Part shown: positions 1-8,806 of the stretch, piece by piece
How the letters are laid out: each line of letters opens with the position of its first letter
Numbering within the stretch: the first letter of the stretch is position 1
DNA from: a candidate division WOR-3 bacterium
GTDB taxonomy: Bacteria; Hydrothermota; Tepidihabitantia; Tepidihabitantales; Tepidihabitantaceae
DNA length: 64,000 bases
Direction: 5' to 3'
Assembly (NCBI GenBank): GCA_024653355.1
Contig: JANLFQ010000001.1
Location: 1-64,000, forward strand
The notes under the pieces: generated by a model
The model's database searches: none
Told to the model about the DNA's origin: nothing
What the model saw: only the letters and a program-made list of their open reading frames with translations
Program-made: the position numbers and the translations under genes

Positions 1-2
1 GC

Positions 3-3000
3 AATCCGGGCAACGACACGGCTTACGGCGAGGTCGAGGTGGTGCGGCAGCAGCGGATTGATGCGGCGGTGCTAGCGGTAATTACACCACAGGGAATAGT
101 CGATTCTGGAGTAATGGTTGTACCGCGGGCGTTTGTTGCCAACCACTCTACTGGTGCGCAACTGATACCGGTGCGGTTGTGGATTGATGGTGGATACAGC
201 GATATCAGGACGGTGTTGGTGGCGCCGGATGATACGGTTTTGGTATCCTTTACCTCCTGGGTAGCGTCACCGGTGGGAGTCTTGACGGTGCGCTGCTCTA
301 CAGCCCTGGCTGGGGACACGTTTCCTGCTAACGATTTGGCGGTAGATACAGTTCGGGTGGTCACGCATCCTGATGGGGCGGTGACCGACATATACGCTCC
401 GATAGGTTTGGTGGATTCTGGGACGGTTGTTATTCCCTGGGCAAGAGTTTGTAATTATGGTAGTTCACCTCTAATCGTACCGGTGCGTATGCGGATTGGG
501 GATAATTATGAGGAGGTTCGAACTAAATTGTTGGGCATTGGTGCGAAAGATACGGTTTTCTTCCCAGCGTGGGTTGCGGTTGATGTAGGAGTATATCCGG
601 TAGTCTGTTCGACAATGGTTTCGGGCGATGAAAATCCAGATAATGACCGGCGGATTGATTCGGTCCGGGTAATAAGGTTTGTGGATGCAGCAGCGGTGGC
701 GATAATCGCACCGATGGGCGTAGTGGACTCCGGCGGAACCGTTGTGCCGCAGGTGGTTATTGCCAATCTGGGGACATCGCCCGTTGATGTGCCGGTAAGG
801 CTACAGATTGGGACGCGGTATGATTTTTGGGTAAGGACAACGGTTTTGCCTAACTCGAGTGATACGGTTTCTTTTCCTGAGTGGCAGGCGATGGAATTGG
901 GTGAGCAGATGGTGCGCTGCTCTACGGCGCTGAAGGGCGACCAGAACGACGCCAACAATGTTGTTAATACTACCGTGAAGGTTGTACGCCGGATTGATGC
1001 CGCCTGTAGTGAGATATTGACGCCCCGGGGAGTAGTGCAGTTGGGTGATAGCGTCGTTCCGTCGGCAGTGATTGTCAACAACTCGACATCAACGCAGGAG
1101 GTGCCGGTTTGGATGTTCATCGGTGCCGGCTATAAAGATTTTCAAAGCAGGATGCTTGAGCCGGGGGAAAGTGATACGGTAGATTTCAGGATGTGGTGGG
1201 CAACGGGCTCTGGTTTTATCACCGTGAAATGTTCTACCGCACTTCTCGGCGATGAGCGACCTGAGAACGATGTTAAGGTTGAAACTGTTTTTGTCCGGAG
1301 TTATCCGGATGCGGCGGTCAATGCGATTCTTGCTCCGGTAGGGATGGTTGATTCCGGGCGCCGCGTGCTGCCCAAGGCACTGGTTGCTAACTACTCTACT
1401 GCTTTGCAACTGATTCCGGTGGAGATGCGAATCGGTAATTTCTACCGTTCTTATCGAGAACATTTGATACCCCCCGGTGTAGTAGATACGGTGCTGTTTG
1501 ATGAGTGGTGGGCGGTTGAAGTGGGCCGACACATCGTACGGTGCAGCACCAGTCTTGAAGGAGACAGTAACCCCGGTAACGATTATCAGGATGTTTTAAT
1601 TGATGTGTGCTGGCGCGATGCGGGTTGCGAGGCAATTCTTGCGCCGGTGGGGGCGGTGCCGGCGGGAGAAAGTGTAATTCCGTTGGTGCGCGTGCGAAAT
1701 TTCGGCACAACAAGAGAACGAATTCCAGCACTGGTTCGCATTGGCACGCGTTATGCGGCTACCGGCTGGAGTGATACGATTGATCCGAATGGTGCGGCAG
1801 AGTTGACATTTCCACCGGTGTTGATTGAGGAGGGCGAGCAGGTGGTGTGTTGTTCAACAGCACTCGCCGGTGATATGAATCTGGCAAACGATAAAATAGA
1901 AATCTGGGTCTTCGGAGTTACGCGAAATATCGACCTGGCTGCAGACAGCGGGGCAACAGTACTGCCCGGAGGTGTGGTTAATTATTTCTTGACCTGTTTT
2001 AATAACGGTAATTTTGTTGATACGGTTGACATTATTAGTTACCGAACAAGGTCCGGCTGGGTTGTTGAACTGTTTGACTCGACCGGAACAAATTACCTTG
2101 CTGATAACAACGGTAATGGTATTCCGGACCTCGGTGCGGTGCCGGCGGGCGGTGGGGTTGGATTTGTGGTGCGGGTGACAGTGCCCTTCAATGAAGCAGG
2201 GTTGATTGTGGATTCGACGGAAGTCGAGGCGATATCGGCGAGCAATCCGATGGTACGGGACCGGGTGCGATTGTTGACCGCGGTGGCGCCGGTGGTTAAC
2301 TTGGTAATTCAACCGGACCAGTTCCATACCGTCGTACCCGGACAAGCAAACAATTTCGTTTTCACAATCAATAACTTCGGGAATATCACGGATTATGCCG
2401 ACCTGAGTTATCGAGTAACGCAAGGGGGATGGCAACATCGCCTACTCGATGGTAGCGGTGCAACGCTTGAAGACCGTAACAACAACGGGCGGCCGGACAT
2501 CGGTCCGATTGCACCTTACGGCGGGAGTACAGAGCTGATATTTGAGGTTACGCCTTCCTGGTCAGCGATGTTAGGGCAGCGGGATTCAGCACGAGTGAGT
2601 ATCTGGTCTTTTGCGGATAATCGGGTGAGCGATGAGGCGGTGGCAATTGCCGAAGTGGGCGGGATGGTGACCGGAATCGATGTTGCGCCCGACCTGACCG
2701 ATGTGCTGGCATTGGGCGAGACACGCGATTACGAGTTTACCGTGGTTACAGCCGGAACCATCCGAACGATTGTCAATCTTGCGGTTGTTGTTCAGAACGG
2801 CTCATGGGAGTGGGAGTTGCTTGACGGAGAAAGTGAAACTGGTTTGCGGGATTCGGATTTTGACCGACGACCTGATTTGGGTTTTGTCAGCCCGGGTACA
2901 CCGGTTAAGTTTAAACTTCGGGTAAAGGCGCCGCACCTGACCCAGTTACTTAATAGTCCTAACCCCAGCGAGACCGAGTTCTGGCTATGGGCTTACGCCG

Positions 3001-3353
3001 GTCAGGATTCACTGCTCCGTGATTCGGTAAGGGTGAAACTTACCCTCACACCCCGGTTTCAGATTTTCCTGAGCCGTTCGCCCAGCGACGGCAGGGTGCG
3101 GTTTATTTTCTCGATTCCGGAACGGGGTGAGGTGTCGTTGCTGGTTTACAACCGATTGGGGGAGAGGGTCAAAACGCTGCTTGACCATCAGCGAAACGGA
3201 ACGGGGATTTATGTTCTGGATTGGGATGGCACAAACGAGTCAGGAAGGAAACTGGCACCCGGGGTTTATTTGTATCGCTTTGAAGTGAAAACAGAACTGG
3301 GCCGGGTGTACCGCACAGTAAAGAAATTTGTCATGACATACCGAAATGAGTAA
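3..3353 (+). CDS. Giant modular secreted/surface protein, 5' end outside window
   Basis: The frame is open to the left window edge. The first residues (NPGNDTAYGEVEVV) are the end of another repeat, so the gene starts upstream, although a GTG occurs at 39. Seen: six full copies of a ~100-residue beta module (about nt 57-1925), each with D-A-A/G at the start, a VDSG-x-VV-P strand, PV-x-x-x-IG-x-x-Y, DTV-x-F-x-x-W and CST-x-L-x-GD-x-NP-x-ND. Three longer CARDB/DUF11-like domains follow (about 1930-3040), with calcium-loop-like stretches such as DNNGNGIPDLG. The end (about 3055-3340) is a FlgD-Ig-like domain with GVYLYRFEV, as on T9SS-type cargo. Role inferred: surface adhesin or stalk; no enzymatic domain is visible. 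The same module recurs in the genes at 14394 and 17320. Confidence 0.85.
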   Translation, partial: NPGNDTAYGEVEVVRQQRIDAAVLAVITPQGIVDSGVMVVPRAFVANHSTGAQLIPVRLWIDGGYSDIRTVLVAPDDTVLVSFTSWVASPVGVLTVRCSTALAGDTFPANDLAVDTVRVVTHPDGAVTDIYAPIGLVDSGTVVIPWARVCNYGSSPLIVPVRMRIGDNYEEVRTKLLGIGAKDTVFFPAWVAVDVGVYPVVCSTMVSGDENPDNDRRIDSVRVIRFVDAAAVAIIAPMGVVDSGGTVVPQVVIANLGTSPVDVPVRLQIGTRYDFWVRTTVLPNSSDTVSFPEWQAMELGEQMVRCSTALKGDQNDANNVVNTTVKVVRRIDAACSEILTPRGVVQLGDSVVPSAVIVNNSTSTQEVPVWMFIGAGYKDFQSRMLEPGESDTVDFRMWWATGSGFITVKCSTALLGDERPENDVKVETVFVRSYPDAAVNAILAPVGMVDSGRRVLPKALVANYSTALQLIPVEMRIGNFYRSYREHLIPPGVVDTVLFDEWWAVEVGRHIVRCSTSLEGDSNPGNDYQDVLIDVCWRDAGCEAILAPVGAVPAGESVIPLVRVRNFGTTRERIPALVRIGTRYAATGWSDTIDPNGAAELTFPPVLIEEGEQVVCCSTALAGDMNLANDKIEIWVFGVTRNIDLAADSGATVLPGGVVNYFLTCFNNGNFVDTVDIISYRTRSGWVVELFDSTGTNYLADNNGNGIPDLGAVPAGGGVGFVVRVTVPFNEAGLIVDSTEVEAISASNPMVRDRVRLLTAVAPVVNLVIQPDQFHTVVPGQANNFVFTINNFGNITDYADLSYRVTQGGWQHRLLDGSGATLEDRNNNGRPDIGPIAPYGGSTELIFEVTPSWSAMLGQRDSARVSIWSFADNRVSDEAVAIAEVGGMVTGIDVAPDLTDVLALGETRDYEFTVVTAGTIRTIVNLAVVVQNGSWEWELLDGESETGLRDSDFDRRPDLGFVSPGTPVKFKLRVKAPHLTQLLNSPNPSETEFWLWAYAGQDSLLRDSVRVKLTLTPRFQIFLSRSPSDGRVRFIFSIPERGEVSLLVYNRLGERVKTLLDHQRNGTGIYVLDWDGTNESGRKLAPGVYLYRFEVKTELGRVYRTVKKFVMTYRNE

Positions 3354-3488
3354 ATCGCTGTTGAAGTCGCACAGTCAGTCGGTTGCAACCCGCGGTACGG
3401 TTGAACGTCAGCGGAAGCGGCTGCGCGTCGAGCTGTTTCGTCCGTTTCGAAAATCTGAAATGGTAAGGGTTTTAGGCAAGGGGGGATT

Positions 3489-4982
3489 ATGTTTGCTTTG
3501 TTGTTATTCTCGCTCCTGATTAATTTCGGCTGGGGCGATGCGGGCAGTACCGCATTCCCTTTGCTTCGGGTGCCGTTAGGTGCTCGTCCCTGTGCACTGG
3601 GTGAGGCGTTTACTGGTGCGGCGGATGATATCAATTCAATTTACTTCAATACGGCTGGTCTGGGATACATCGCTGATATACAACTTGCATTAGCCCATCA
3701 GGAGTGGTTTGCCGATATCCAGGATGAAAATTTTAGTTTTACAGTGCCTTTAGGACCGGGAACGCTGGGAATCGCCGGCGTGCTGTCAATGATGCGCAAT
3801 ATCGAAAACTGGTATTCCGGGGCGAGTTATCCGGAGACAATCGCCCTTGCCAGCGGTTATGCCGCAGCGGCTTATGGGGTGAAAGTGGGTGATGCGTTTG
3901 CTTTGGGAGTTGGGGCGAAGGGGCTTTACGATGCTTTACCCGATGATAATGTCGGGCGTGGAGTATGTTTTGACCTGGGGTTTTTATACCGTGGTAAAGG
4001 CGGTTTGCGTGCCGGTATTGCGGTTCAGAATCTTGGCCCGGGGATGAGGTACGGTGCCGAGCGATTCGCACTGCCACTCGGGGTGCGGGCTGGAGTGAGT
4101 TATAAAATAAACCGAGTTCGGTCGCGTTTGTCTGGGCTGCAGGTGCTGTTTGATGCTAATGCTGCGCTGGGAGGTTTCCCGGATTTCCATATCGGTATGG
4201 AGTATCCGCTTTATGAAATTCTTTTCTGCCGCATCGGTTACCGTTTGGGACCGCAGGATTACCGGACGCTTTCACCCTGGGCAGGTGTTACGGCCGGCGT
4301 CGGTCTGGCACGGGAACAATGGGCACTCGATTATGCTTATGTTCCCTACGGAGAGTTAGGGGCGACTCATCGCATAACGATTCGTACAGGTTTTGCCCGA
4401 CCCAGTTACGGCAGAATTAGAATCCGTGTTACCGAATTAGGTACCGGCTTACCGATTGCCCGTGCCCATTTTACCATTGAAGGAACACATTTCGGACAGT
4501 CCTATACCGAGTCGAACGGTATATTTGTCGTTGATGGGGTGCAGACCGGCTGGGTGAAGATTGTGGTTGACGCGGACAGTTTTTTCCCGCAAAGTGAATC
4601 ACTTTTTGTTGAGCCCCGGGAAACCCATACGGTCAATTTTGTGTTGCGGCGGGCAGGGTACGGTTCGTTCTGGGGTGGAGTTTACAGTGAGAGGAGCAGA
4701 AGGCCCATCGCGGCAAATGTCCACTATTGCGGTCCGGATTCCGGGACCGTAGAGACCAATAACATTGAGGGGAGTTTTGTCATTCGCAAACTGGCGGCGG
4801 GTTTTTATCAACTCCAGATAATTCCCTTAGACAGTGGTTATGTTGCGATTTCCGATTCGTTCACAATTGTGTCGGGTACGCTGCTGTCGCGTACTTTTTT
4901 ATTGAAGGAGCGGGTGACATCTGTGGCGCCTGATACCACCGATAGCAATGATGAACAGGGAAACAATTTGATAAAACAGTAA
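3489..4982 (+). CDS. PorV/PorQ-like outer-membrane barrel with C-terminal carboxypeptidase-regulatory-like domains
   Basis: 497 residues with a short hydrophobic signal peptide. The N-terminal ~300 residues fit the PorV/PorQ (UPF0164-like) family: G-S-T/A-A-F-P-L-L-R-VP-LGARP-x-ALGEAFTGAADD near the start, then SIYFNTAGLG. Alternating amphipathic strands follow. In T9SS, PorV shuttles cargo at the outer membrane; assigning that job here is inference from the neighbouring FlgD-tailed gene. About residues 310-480 hold two beta-sandwich units resembling carboxypeptidase regulatory-like/PEGA domains (for example RVTELGTGLPIARAHFTIEG), which is unusual for a plain PorV. A G-rich run lies directly before the ATG. 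It is 135 bp downstream of the giant protein gene, so co-transcription is possible. Confidence 0.75.
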   Translation: MFALLLFSLLINFGWGDAGSTAFPLLRVPLGARPCALGEAFTGAADDINSIYFNTAGLGYIADIQLALAHQEWFADIQDENFSFTVPLGPGTLGIAGVLSMMRNIENWYSGASYPETIALASGYAAAAYGVKVGDAFALGVGAKGLYDALPDDNVGRGVCFDLGFLYRGKGGLRAGIAVQNLGPGMRYGAERFALPLGVRAGVSYKINRVRSRLSGLQVLFDANAALGGFPDFHIGMEYPLYEILFCRIGYRLGPQDYRTLSPWAGVTAGVGLAREQWALDYAYVPYGELGATHRITIRTGFARPSYGRIRIRVTELGTGLPIARAHFTIEGTHFGQSYTESNGIFVVDGVQTGWVKIVVDADSFFPQSESLFVEPRETHTVNFVLRRAGYGSFWGGVYSERSRRPIAANVHYCGPDSGTVETNNIEGSFVIRKLAAGFYQLQIIPLDSGYVAISDSFTIVSGTLLSRTFLLKERVTSVAPDTTDSNDEQGNNLIKQ

Positions 4983-4990
4983 AATTTTCC

Positions 4991-5018
4991 TTGACAACAG
5001 CGAAAAAAATATTATATT
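4991..5018 (+). promoter_or_regulatory. Sigma70-like promoter of the lysine-rich peptide gene
   Basis: TTGACA (4991-4996), 16 bp, TATATT (5013-5018), in an A/T-rich stretch right after the PorV-like stop codon. The expected start leaves a leader of about 25 nt that contains AAAAAGGAGG before the ATG at 5048. It is among the best promoter plus ribosome-site combinations in the window. Confidence 0.7.
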
Positions 5019-5047
5019 AAGTTGTTGGTTCTTAAAAAGGAGGTACG

Positions 5048-5134
5048 ATGGCATGCATGAAGCGCGGTGTTAAGAAAACCGCAAAGAAGACAGCGAAGAA
5101 GACCGTTAAGAAGACAGCGAAGAAAAAGAAGTAG
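5048..5134 (+). CDS. 28-residue lysine-rich (KKTA-repeat) peptide
   Basis: The frame reads MACMKRGV followed by KKTA, KKTA, KKTV, KKTA and KKKK. Thirteen of 28 residues are Lys, with one Cys and one Arg. Support for a real gene: near-consensus promoter at 4991-5018, AAAAAGGAGG five nt before the ATG, and a clean stop followed by a palindrome. Codons vary between repeat units (ACC/ACA, GCA/GCG), as expected if the peptide rather than the DNA is conserved. The composition resembles the tails of histone H1-like bacterial proteins (Chlamydia Hc1/Hc2, AlgP-like), so nucleic-acid binding is a guess. No family is recognised. It could instead be a leader peptide for mfd downstream. Confidence 0.6.
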   Translation: MACMKRGVKKTAKKTAKKTVKKTAKKKK

Positions 5135-5150
5135 CTGTCGGTAAAATAAA

Positions 5151-5172
5151 GAAGGGGGCATATGCCCCCTTC
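5151..5172. terminator. Perfect 22-bp palindrome over the first mfd start codon
   Basis: An 11-bp arm (GAAGGGGGCAT) is followed immediately by its exact reverse complement. The RNA would form a G/C-rich hairpin with a minimal loop. Only a weak T-rich stretch (GCATTTTA) follows, so it is an imperfect intrinsic terminator for the peptide gene. It also contains the only Shine-Dalgarno-like AAGG and the ATG of the longest mfd frame (5162), so it could hide that start. A palindromic protein-binding site is a third option. Confidence 0.5.
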
Positions 5173-8116
5173 GCATTTTATGGAGGAGATTCGGGAAAAA
5201 TTTGCTTCGGACCCAGATCTTGACAATTTAATCCGGAAGTTGCAACCCGGGATTCGGGTAGCAGTTGGCACGCCACCGCCCGCTGTTCAAGCGCTTTTAG
5301 CGGGGACAGTGGCGCACCGGTTGCAAAAACCCACCGTGCTTGTGTGTGCCGATGAGGCCGGAGCTCATACCGCCTTTCAGGATATCCGCACCCTTTATCC
5401 GGACACCGAGGTGGTACTTTTTAATATCAATTCATTGGCGGCAGTGGAAGGACTGAAAAGGATAGGGGCAAAGTCGGCGGTTGTGGTTGCGGTCGCGTCT
5501 GAACTGGTTGCGCCGGCACCGGAATGGGCAACCGAAAACGGTATTGTCAAACTGGAGCCGGGTTTTGGTATCGGGCTTAATTTCCTTGTGCAGTGGCTGG
5601 AAGATGCGGGTTACGAACGGGTTGACCTTGTGACCGAACCGGGCGAGTATGCGGTGCGGGGTGGAATCGTTGATGTGTACGGGGAAAATCGGGAGTTGCC
5701 GCTGCGGGTCGAATTTGCCGACGATGTCGTCGTTTCGCTGCGGGAGTTTGAACCCCTTTCGCAGCGTTCGCGGCAGACGCTGGAGCAGGCGGTGTTGTTT
5801 ACCCGGCAGCCGCCTGGTTTCGGAATGAGACCGGCGGCATCTTTGTTGCCAGCAGAGGCGGTGTTTATCGGTAGCGGGAACGAAATGCTCGGCAGCGGGA
5901 CGATTGAATTTGTTGAGAGCGGGGTGGGTGAGGATTTGGGATATCAGCCGGCACCAAACTATATGGGTAATTTGAAGTTGTTACAGGAGGAGGTTGACCA
6001 ATCCGATGATGAGTATTTCATCGTGGCGGTTTCCGAACATCACCGGCGCCGGCTGGAAAGTTTACTGGGTGATAAACCACGCTATCTGGTAGGCGGATTG
6101 AGTTGCGGGTTTGTCAATTCAAGGCGGGGTTGGGTTGTTTTGACCGAGCGGGAGATTTACGGCGCGCCGGTGGGCCGGCTGATACGACGCCGGTTTAAGG
6201 GCGTGCCGATTGACAATCTTCTGACACTGCGACCCGGTGATTATGTGGTTCATATCGATTACGGGGTCGGGATTTTTACCGGTACGAAACGGCTGGTGCA
6301 GAGCGGTGTGGAAAAGGACTATCTGGTAATTGAGTACGAGGGTAAGGACCGGGTGTATGTTCCGGTAGAGAACCTCGGGCTGATTGACCGTTATATCGGC
6401 GCCAATGACGAAGCACCCAAACTGGACCGGCTGGGCGGACGCTCCTGGCTTTTAGCCAAGGCAAAGGCGGCACGGGCGAGCGCCGCATATGCCGAGGAGT
6501 TGCTGGAGACTTATGCCCGGCGCGCAACCGCCCACACAACACCGCTCGTCGCTGATTCACCCTGGCTTGCCGAACTGGAGGCGTCGTTTCCCTATGAGGA
6601 GACACCGGACCAGTTGAAGGCGCTTGACGAGGTTCAGAAAGACCTTGCCCGTACGAAACCGATGGACCGGCTGGTGTGCGGTGATGTTGGTTTTGGTAAG
6701 ACCGAAATCGCCTTACGGGCGGCTTTTCAGACAGTGGTGAATTTCAAACAGGTGGCGCTTTTGGCACCAACCACGGTGCTCTGTTATCAGCATTACCATA
6801 CCTTCCGGCGGCGGCTGGAGCGTTTTCCGGTGCGGGTTGAGATGTTGTCAAGGTTTGTTTCACCGGCGCAGCAGGCGGCAATCCGGCGCGGGTTAAAAGA
6901 GGGTACGGTTGATATCGTCATCGGCACCCACCTTTTACTCAACCCCAAGGTTGATTTTCGCGACCTCGGGCTTTTGATTATCGATGAAGAACAACGTTTT
7001 GGTGTCCGGCAGAAAGAACGGTTACGCCGGATAAGGTCCGAGGTTAATGTCCTGGTGCTCTCGGCAACGCCGATTCCCCGTACCCTGTATATGGCGCTTG
7101 CCGGAATCCGGGACATTTCGGCGATTCATACACCGCCGCCGGGCCGCAAAGAGGTTTTAACCGAAGTGGCGGAATGGGACGATGGGCTGATTAGAAGTTA
7201 TGTTTACCGGGAGTTGAACCGGGGCGGGCAGGTGTTTTTTGTCCACAACGAGATTATGAGTTTGGGCACGGTGGAAAGACGGCTCCGGCAAATTTTGCCC
7301 GATGTTGAAATGGTCGTTGCCCATGGCCGACTCTCGAGCCGGCAACTGGCGGAGATTTACCTTGACTTTGCCAGCGGCAAGTATCAGATGCTACTTTCGA
7401 CCGCCATCATTGAGTCGGGGCTGGATTTGCCCAATGTCAATACCATTATCGTCAACCGGGCAGAGCGGTTTGGCTTGGCAGATTTGCACCAGTTGCGGGG
7501 TCGGGTGGGACGGGCTGATATGCAGGCTTATGCGCTGTTTCTTGTGTCGCGGCGCGAACTGGTGACGGCCGATGCCCGCAAGCGTCTCTCGGCGCTGTTA
7601 GCCTACTCGCGATTGGGTGCGGGGTACCGGCTGGCGCTGCGCGATATGGAGATTCGGGGTGTGGGCAACCTTTTAGGAACCGAGCAGCACGGTCATATCG
7701 CCCGGGTGGGTTTCAATCTTTACACCCGATTACTCAGGGAGGCGATTGCCAAACTGCGGGGCGAGCACGAACCGGTGGAGCCAAAATTGGACCTGAACCG
7801 CACGGTGTTCATTCCGTCCGAATACATTCCGGATGCATTCAGCCGCATCGCGATTTACAAAAGGTTGTTAGGGGTTGAAGATGAGACAGAACTCGATGAG
7901 TTGAAGGCGGAGTTGATCGACCGGTTTGGCAGGTATCCACCGGTGATTGAGGAGCTGTTTACCATCGCCCGCATCCGGCTCCTCTGCCGCAAGCGGGGGG
8001 TTCTTGAGGTAAAGTTGCGAGGCGAAAAGGCAACGGTCATCACCGCGGAAAAGACGGTTACAGTTGATGGCGGTGAACAGGGGTTACTTGAGTTCCTCAG
8101 TCAGCCCGCGGTCTAA
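5162..8116 (+). CDS. mfd: Transcription-repair coupling factor Mfd
   Basis: Mfd is a DNA translocase that removes stalled RNA polymerase and recruits UvrA to lesions. Seen: UvrB-like N-terminal region, CarD-like RNAP-interaction domain around residues 355-420 (RPGDYVVHIDYGVGIF), Walker A GDVGFGKTE near 507, DEEQ box near 608, SATPIPRTL, the RecG-like TRG motif region with HQLRGRVGR, and a C-terminal TRCF domain. Length is 984 residues, shorter than the ~1150 of E. coli, mostly at the N-terminus. The longest frame starts at ATG 5162 inside a palindrome; the ATG at 5180 (MEEIREKF) is the alternative. The 3' end overlaps convergent tsaE by 33 nt. Confidence 0.95.
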   Translation: MPPSHFMEEIREKFASDPDLDNLIRKLQPGIRVAVGTPPPAVQALLAGTVAHRLQKPTVLVCADEAGAHTAFQDIRTLYPDTEVVLFNINSLAAVEGLKRIGAKSAVVVAVASELVAPAPEWATENGIVKLEPGFGIGLNFLVQWLEDAGYERVDLVTEPGEYAVRGGIVDVYGENRELPLRVEFADDVVVSLREFEPLSQRSRQTLEQAVLFTRQPPGFGMRPAASLLPAEAVFIGSGNEMLGSGTIEFVESGVGEDLGYQPAPNYMGNLKLLQEEVDQSDDEYFIVAVSEHHRRRLESLLGDKPRYLVGGLSCGFVNSRRGWVVLTEREIYGAPVGRLIRRRFKGVPIDNLLTLRPGDYVVHIDYGVGIFTGTKRLVQSGVEKDYLVIEYEGKDRVYVPVENLGLIDRYIGANDEAPKLDRLGGRSWLLAKAKAARASAAYAEELLETYARRATAHTTPLVADSPWLAELEASFPYEETPDQLKALDEVQKDLARTKPMDRLVCGDVGFGKTEIALRAAFQTVVNFKQVALLAPTTVLCYQHYHTFRRRLERFPVRVEMLSRFVSPAQQAAIRRGLKEGTVDIVIGTHLLLNPKVDFRDLGLLIIDEEQRFGVRQKERLRRIRSEVNVLVLSATPIPRTLYMALAGIRDISAIHTPPPGRKEVLTEVAEWDDGLIRSYVYRELNRGGQVFFVHNEIMSLGTVERRLRQILPDVEMVVAHGRLSSRQLAEIYLDFASGKYQMLLSTAIIESGLDLPNVNTIIVNRAERFGLADLHQLRGRVGRADMQAYALFLVSRRELVTADARKRLSALLAYSRLGAGYRLALRDMEIRGVGNLLGTEQHGHIARVGFNLYTRLLREAIAKLRGEHEPVEPKLDLNRTVFIPSEYIPDAFSRIAIYKRLLGVEDETELDELKAELIDRFGRYPPVIEELFTIARIRLLCRKRGVLEVKLRGEKATVITAEKTVTVDGGEQGLLEFLSQPAV

Positions 8117-8530
8117 ACCGGTGATTTCGATGCGCCGGCGCTGGTCAATAAGGGTGAGTTTTATCCGGATTGTGTTTTTCGGTAAAAGTTTTTCGGCGCG
8201 TTCTGCCCATTCAATTAAACAGACGCCCTCGGCGCCGAGATAGGAGTCGAACCCGGTTTCAAGAAGTTCATCAATTGAGCGGATGCGATAGAGGTCGATG
8301 TGGTACACCGGTAATCTGCCCTGATACTCAGTGATGATGACGAAGGATGGACTCTTGACGACTTCTTTCACCCCCAGGCCGCGGGCAAAACCTTTAATCA
8401 TTGTTGTCTTGCCGGCGCCAAGGTCGCCGTAGAACGCAACAACCGCACCCGGTTTCAAGAAACTGGCGAGGCGTTCGCCCAGGGTAATGGTGGCGTCGGC
8501 ATCGGTGGTTTCATAGACAATCGGTTGCAT
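8084..8530 (-). CDS. tsaE: tRNA threonylcarbamoyladenosine biosynthesis ATPase TsaE
   Basis: TsaE is the ATPase that drives the TsaBCDE cycle making t6A37 on ANN-decoding tRNAs. Seen: Walker A GDLGAGKTTMIKGFARGLG near residue 40, the SPSFVI strand, HIDLYR, and the C-terminal LIEWAERAEKLLP motif. 148 residues, normal for the family. The start at 8530 is supported by a promoter whose -10 box ends 8 nt upstream, with no Shine-Dalgarno site, so the mRNA should be leaderless. It converges on mfd with a 33-nt overlap. Confidence 0.93.
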   Translation of the reverse strand: MQPIVYETTDADATITLGERLASFLKPGAVVAFYGDLGAGKTTMIKGFARGLGVKEVVKSPSFVIITEYQGRLPVYHIDLYRIRSIDELLETGFDSYLGAEGVCLIEWAERAEKLLPKNTIRIKLTLIDQRRRIEITGLDRGLTEELK

Positions 8531-8538
8531 CGTGTAAA

Positions 8539-8566
8539 GTTATACCCTGATTTTCCGTGAGGTCAA
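8539..8566 (-). promoter_or_regulatory. Promoter of tsaE (leaderless type)
   Basis: On the minus strand: TTGACC (8566-8561), 16 bp, TATAAC (8544-8539), then 8 nt to the ATG at 8530. No ribosome binding site fits in that gap. Confidence 0.65.
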
Positions 8567-8689
8567 GGGTGTTGGGTGTATCTAAATAGTTTAGAGCCCG
8601 AGGTACGGAAAGATTAACGCAGAATATGGAAGTCAAAGGTGTAACAAACGAGTTTCAATACAGTTAGGGAATTAGCAAAATTGGATACA

Positions 8690-8723
8690 GGGTTTACCAA
8701 GGCTCCGTTACGGGGATGGTATC
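8690..8723. repeat. Intergenic repeat-like segment, copy A
   Basis: This 34-nt segment aligns without gaps to 56285-56318 with 7 mismatches by eye (shared core: TTACCAA, CCGTT, GGGG and TGGTATC). Both lie in the only medium-sized non-coding gaps that border CoA-metabolism genes. It may be a decayed dispersed repeat or a small structured RNA. The gap 8567-8806 holds nothing else I can name. Confidence 0.35.
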
Positions 8724-8806
8724 CTTACCGATGACCGGTTTCGTTATCGGGCAAAAATTAGCACCGGTCGCAACCGGGATTTTGAATGTAGGTTGCTCTT
8801 TTTCCC

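Noticed and set aside
506-1120. Long minus-strand open frames under the giant surface protein and the propeller genes
   Set aside because: Shadow frames created by repeat composition; no ribosome sites or family features.
5070-5131. KKTA units as a DNA tandem repeat (possible CRISPR or slippage tract)
   Set aside because: Units of 12 nt differ at third codon positions and number only four; the similarity is at protein level. No CRISPR-type repeat-spacer pattern exists anywhere in the window.
5032-5271. 79-codon minus-strand frame rich in Phe and Val
   Set aside because: It is the antisense reading of the KKTA repeat gene and the mfd start; the sense strand has promoter and ribosome site.
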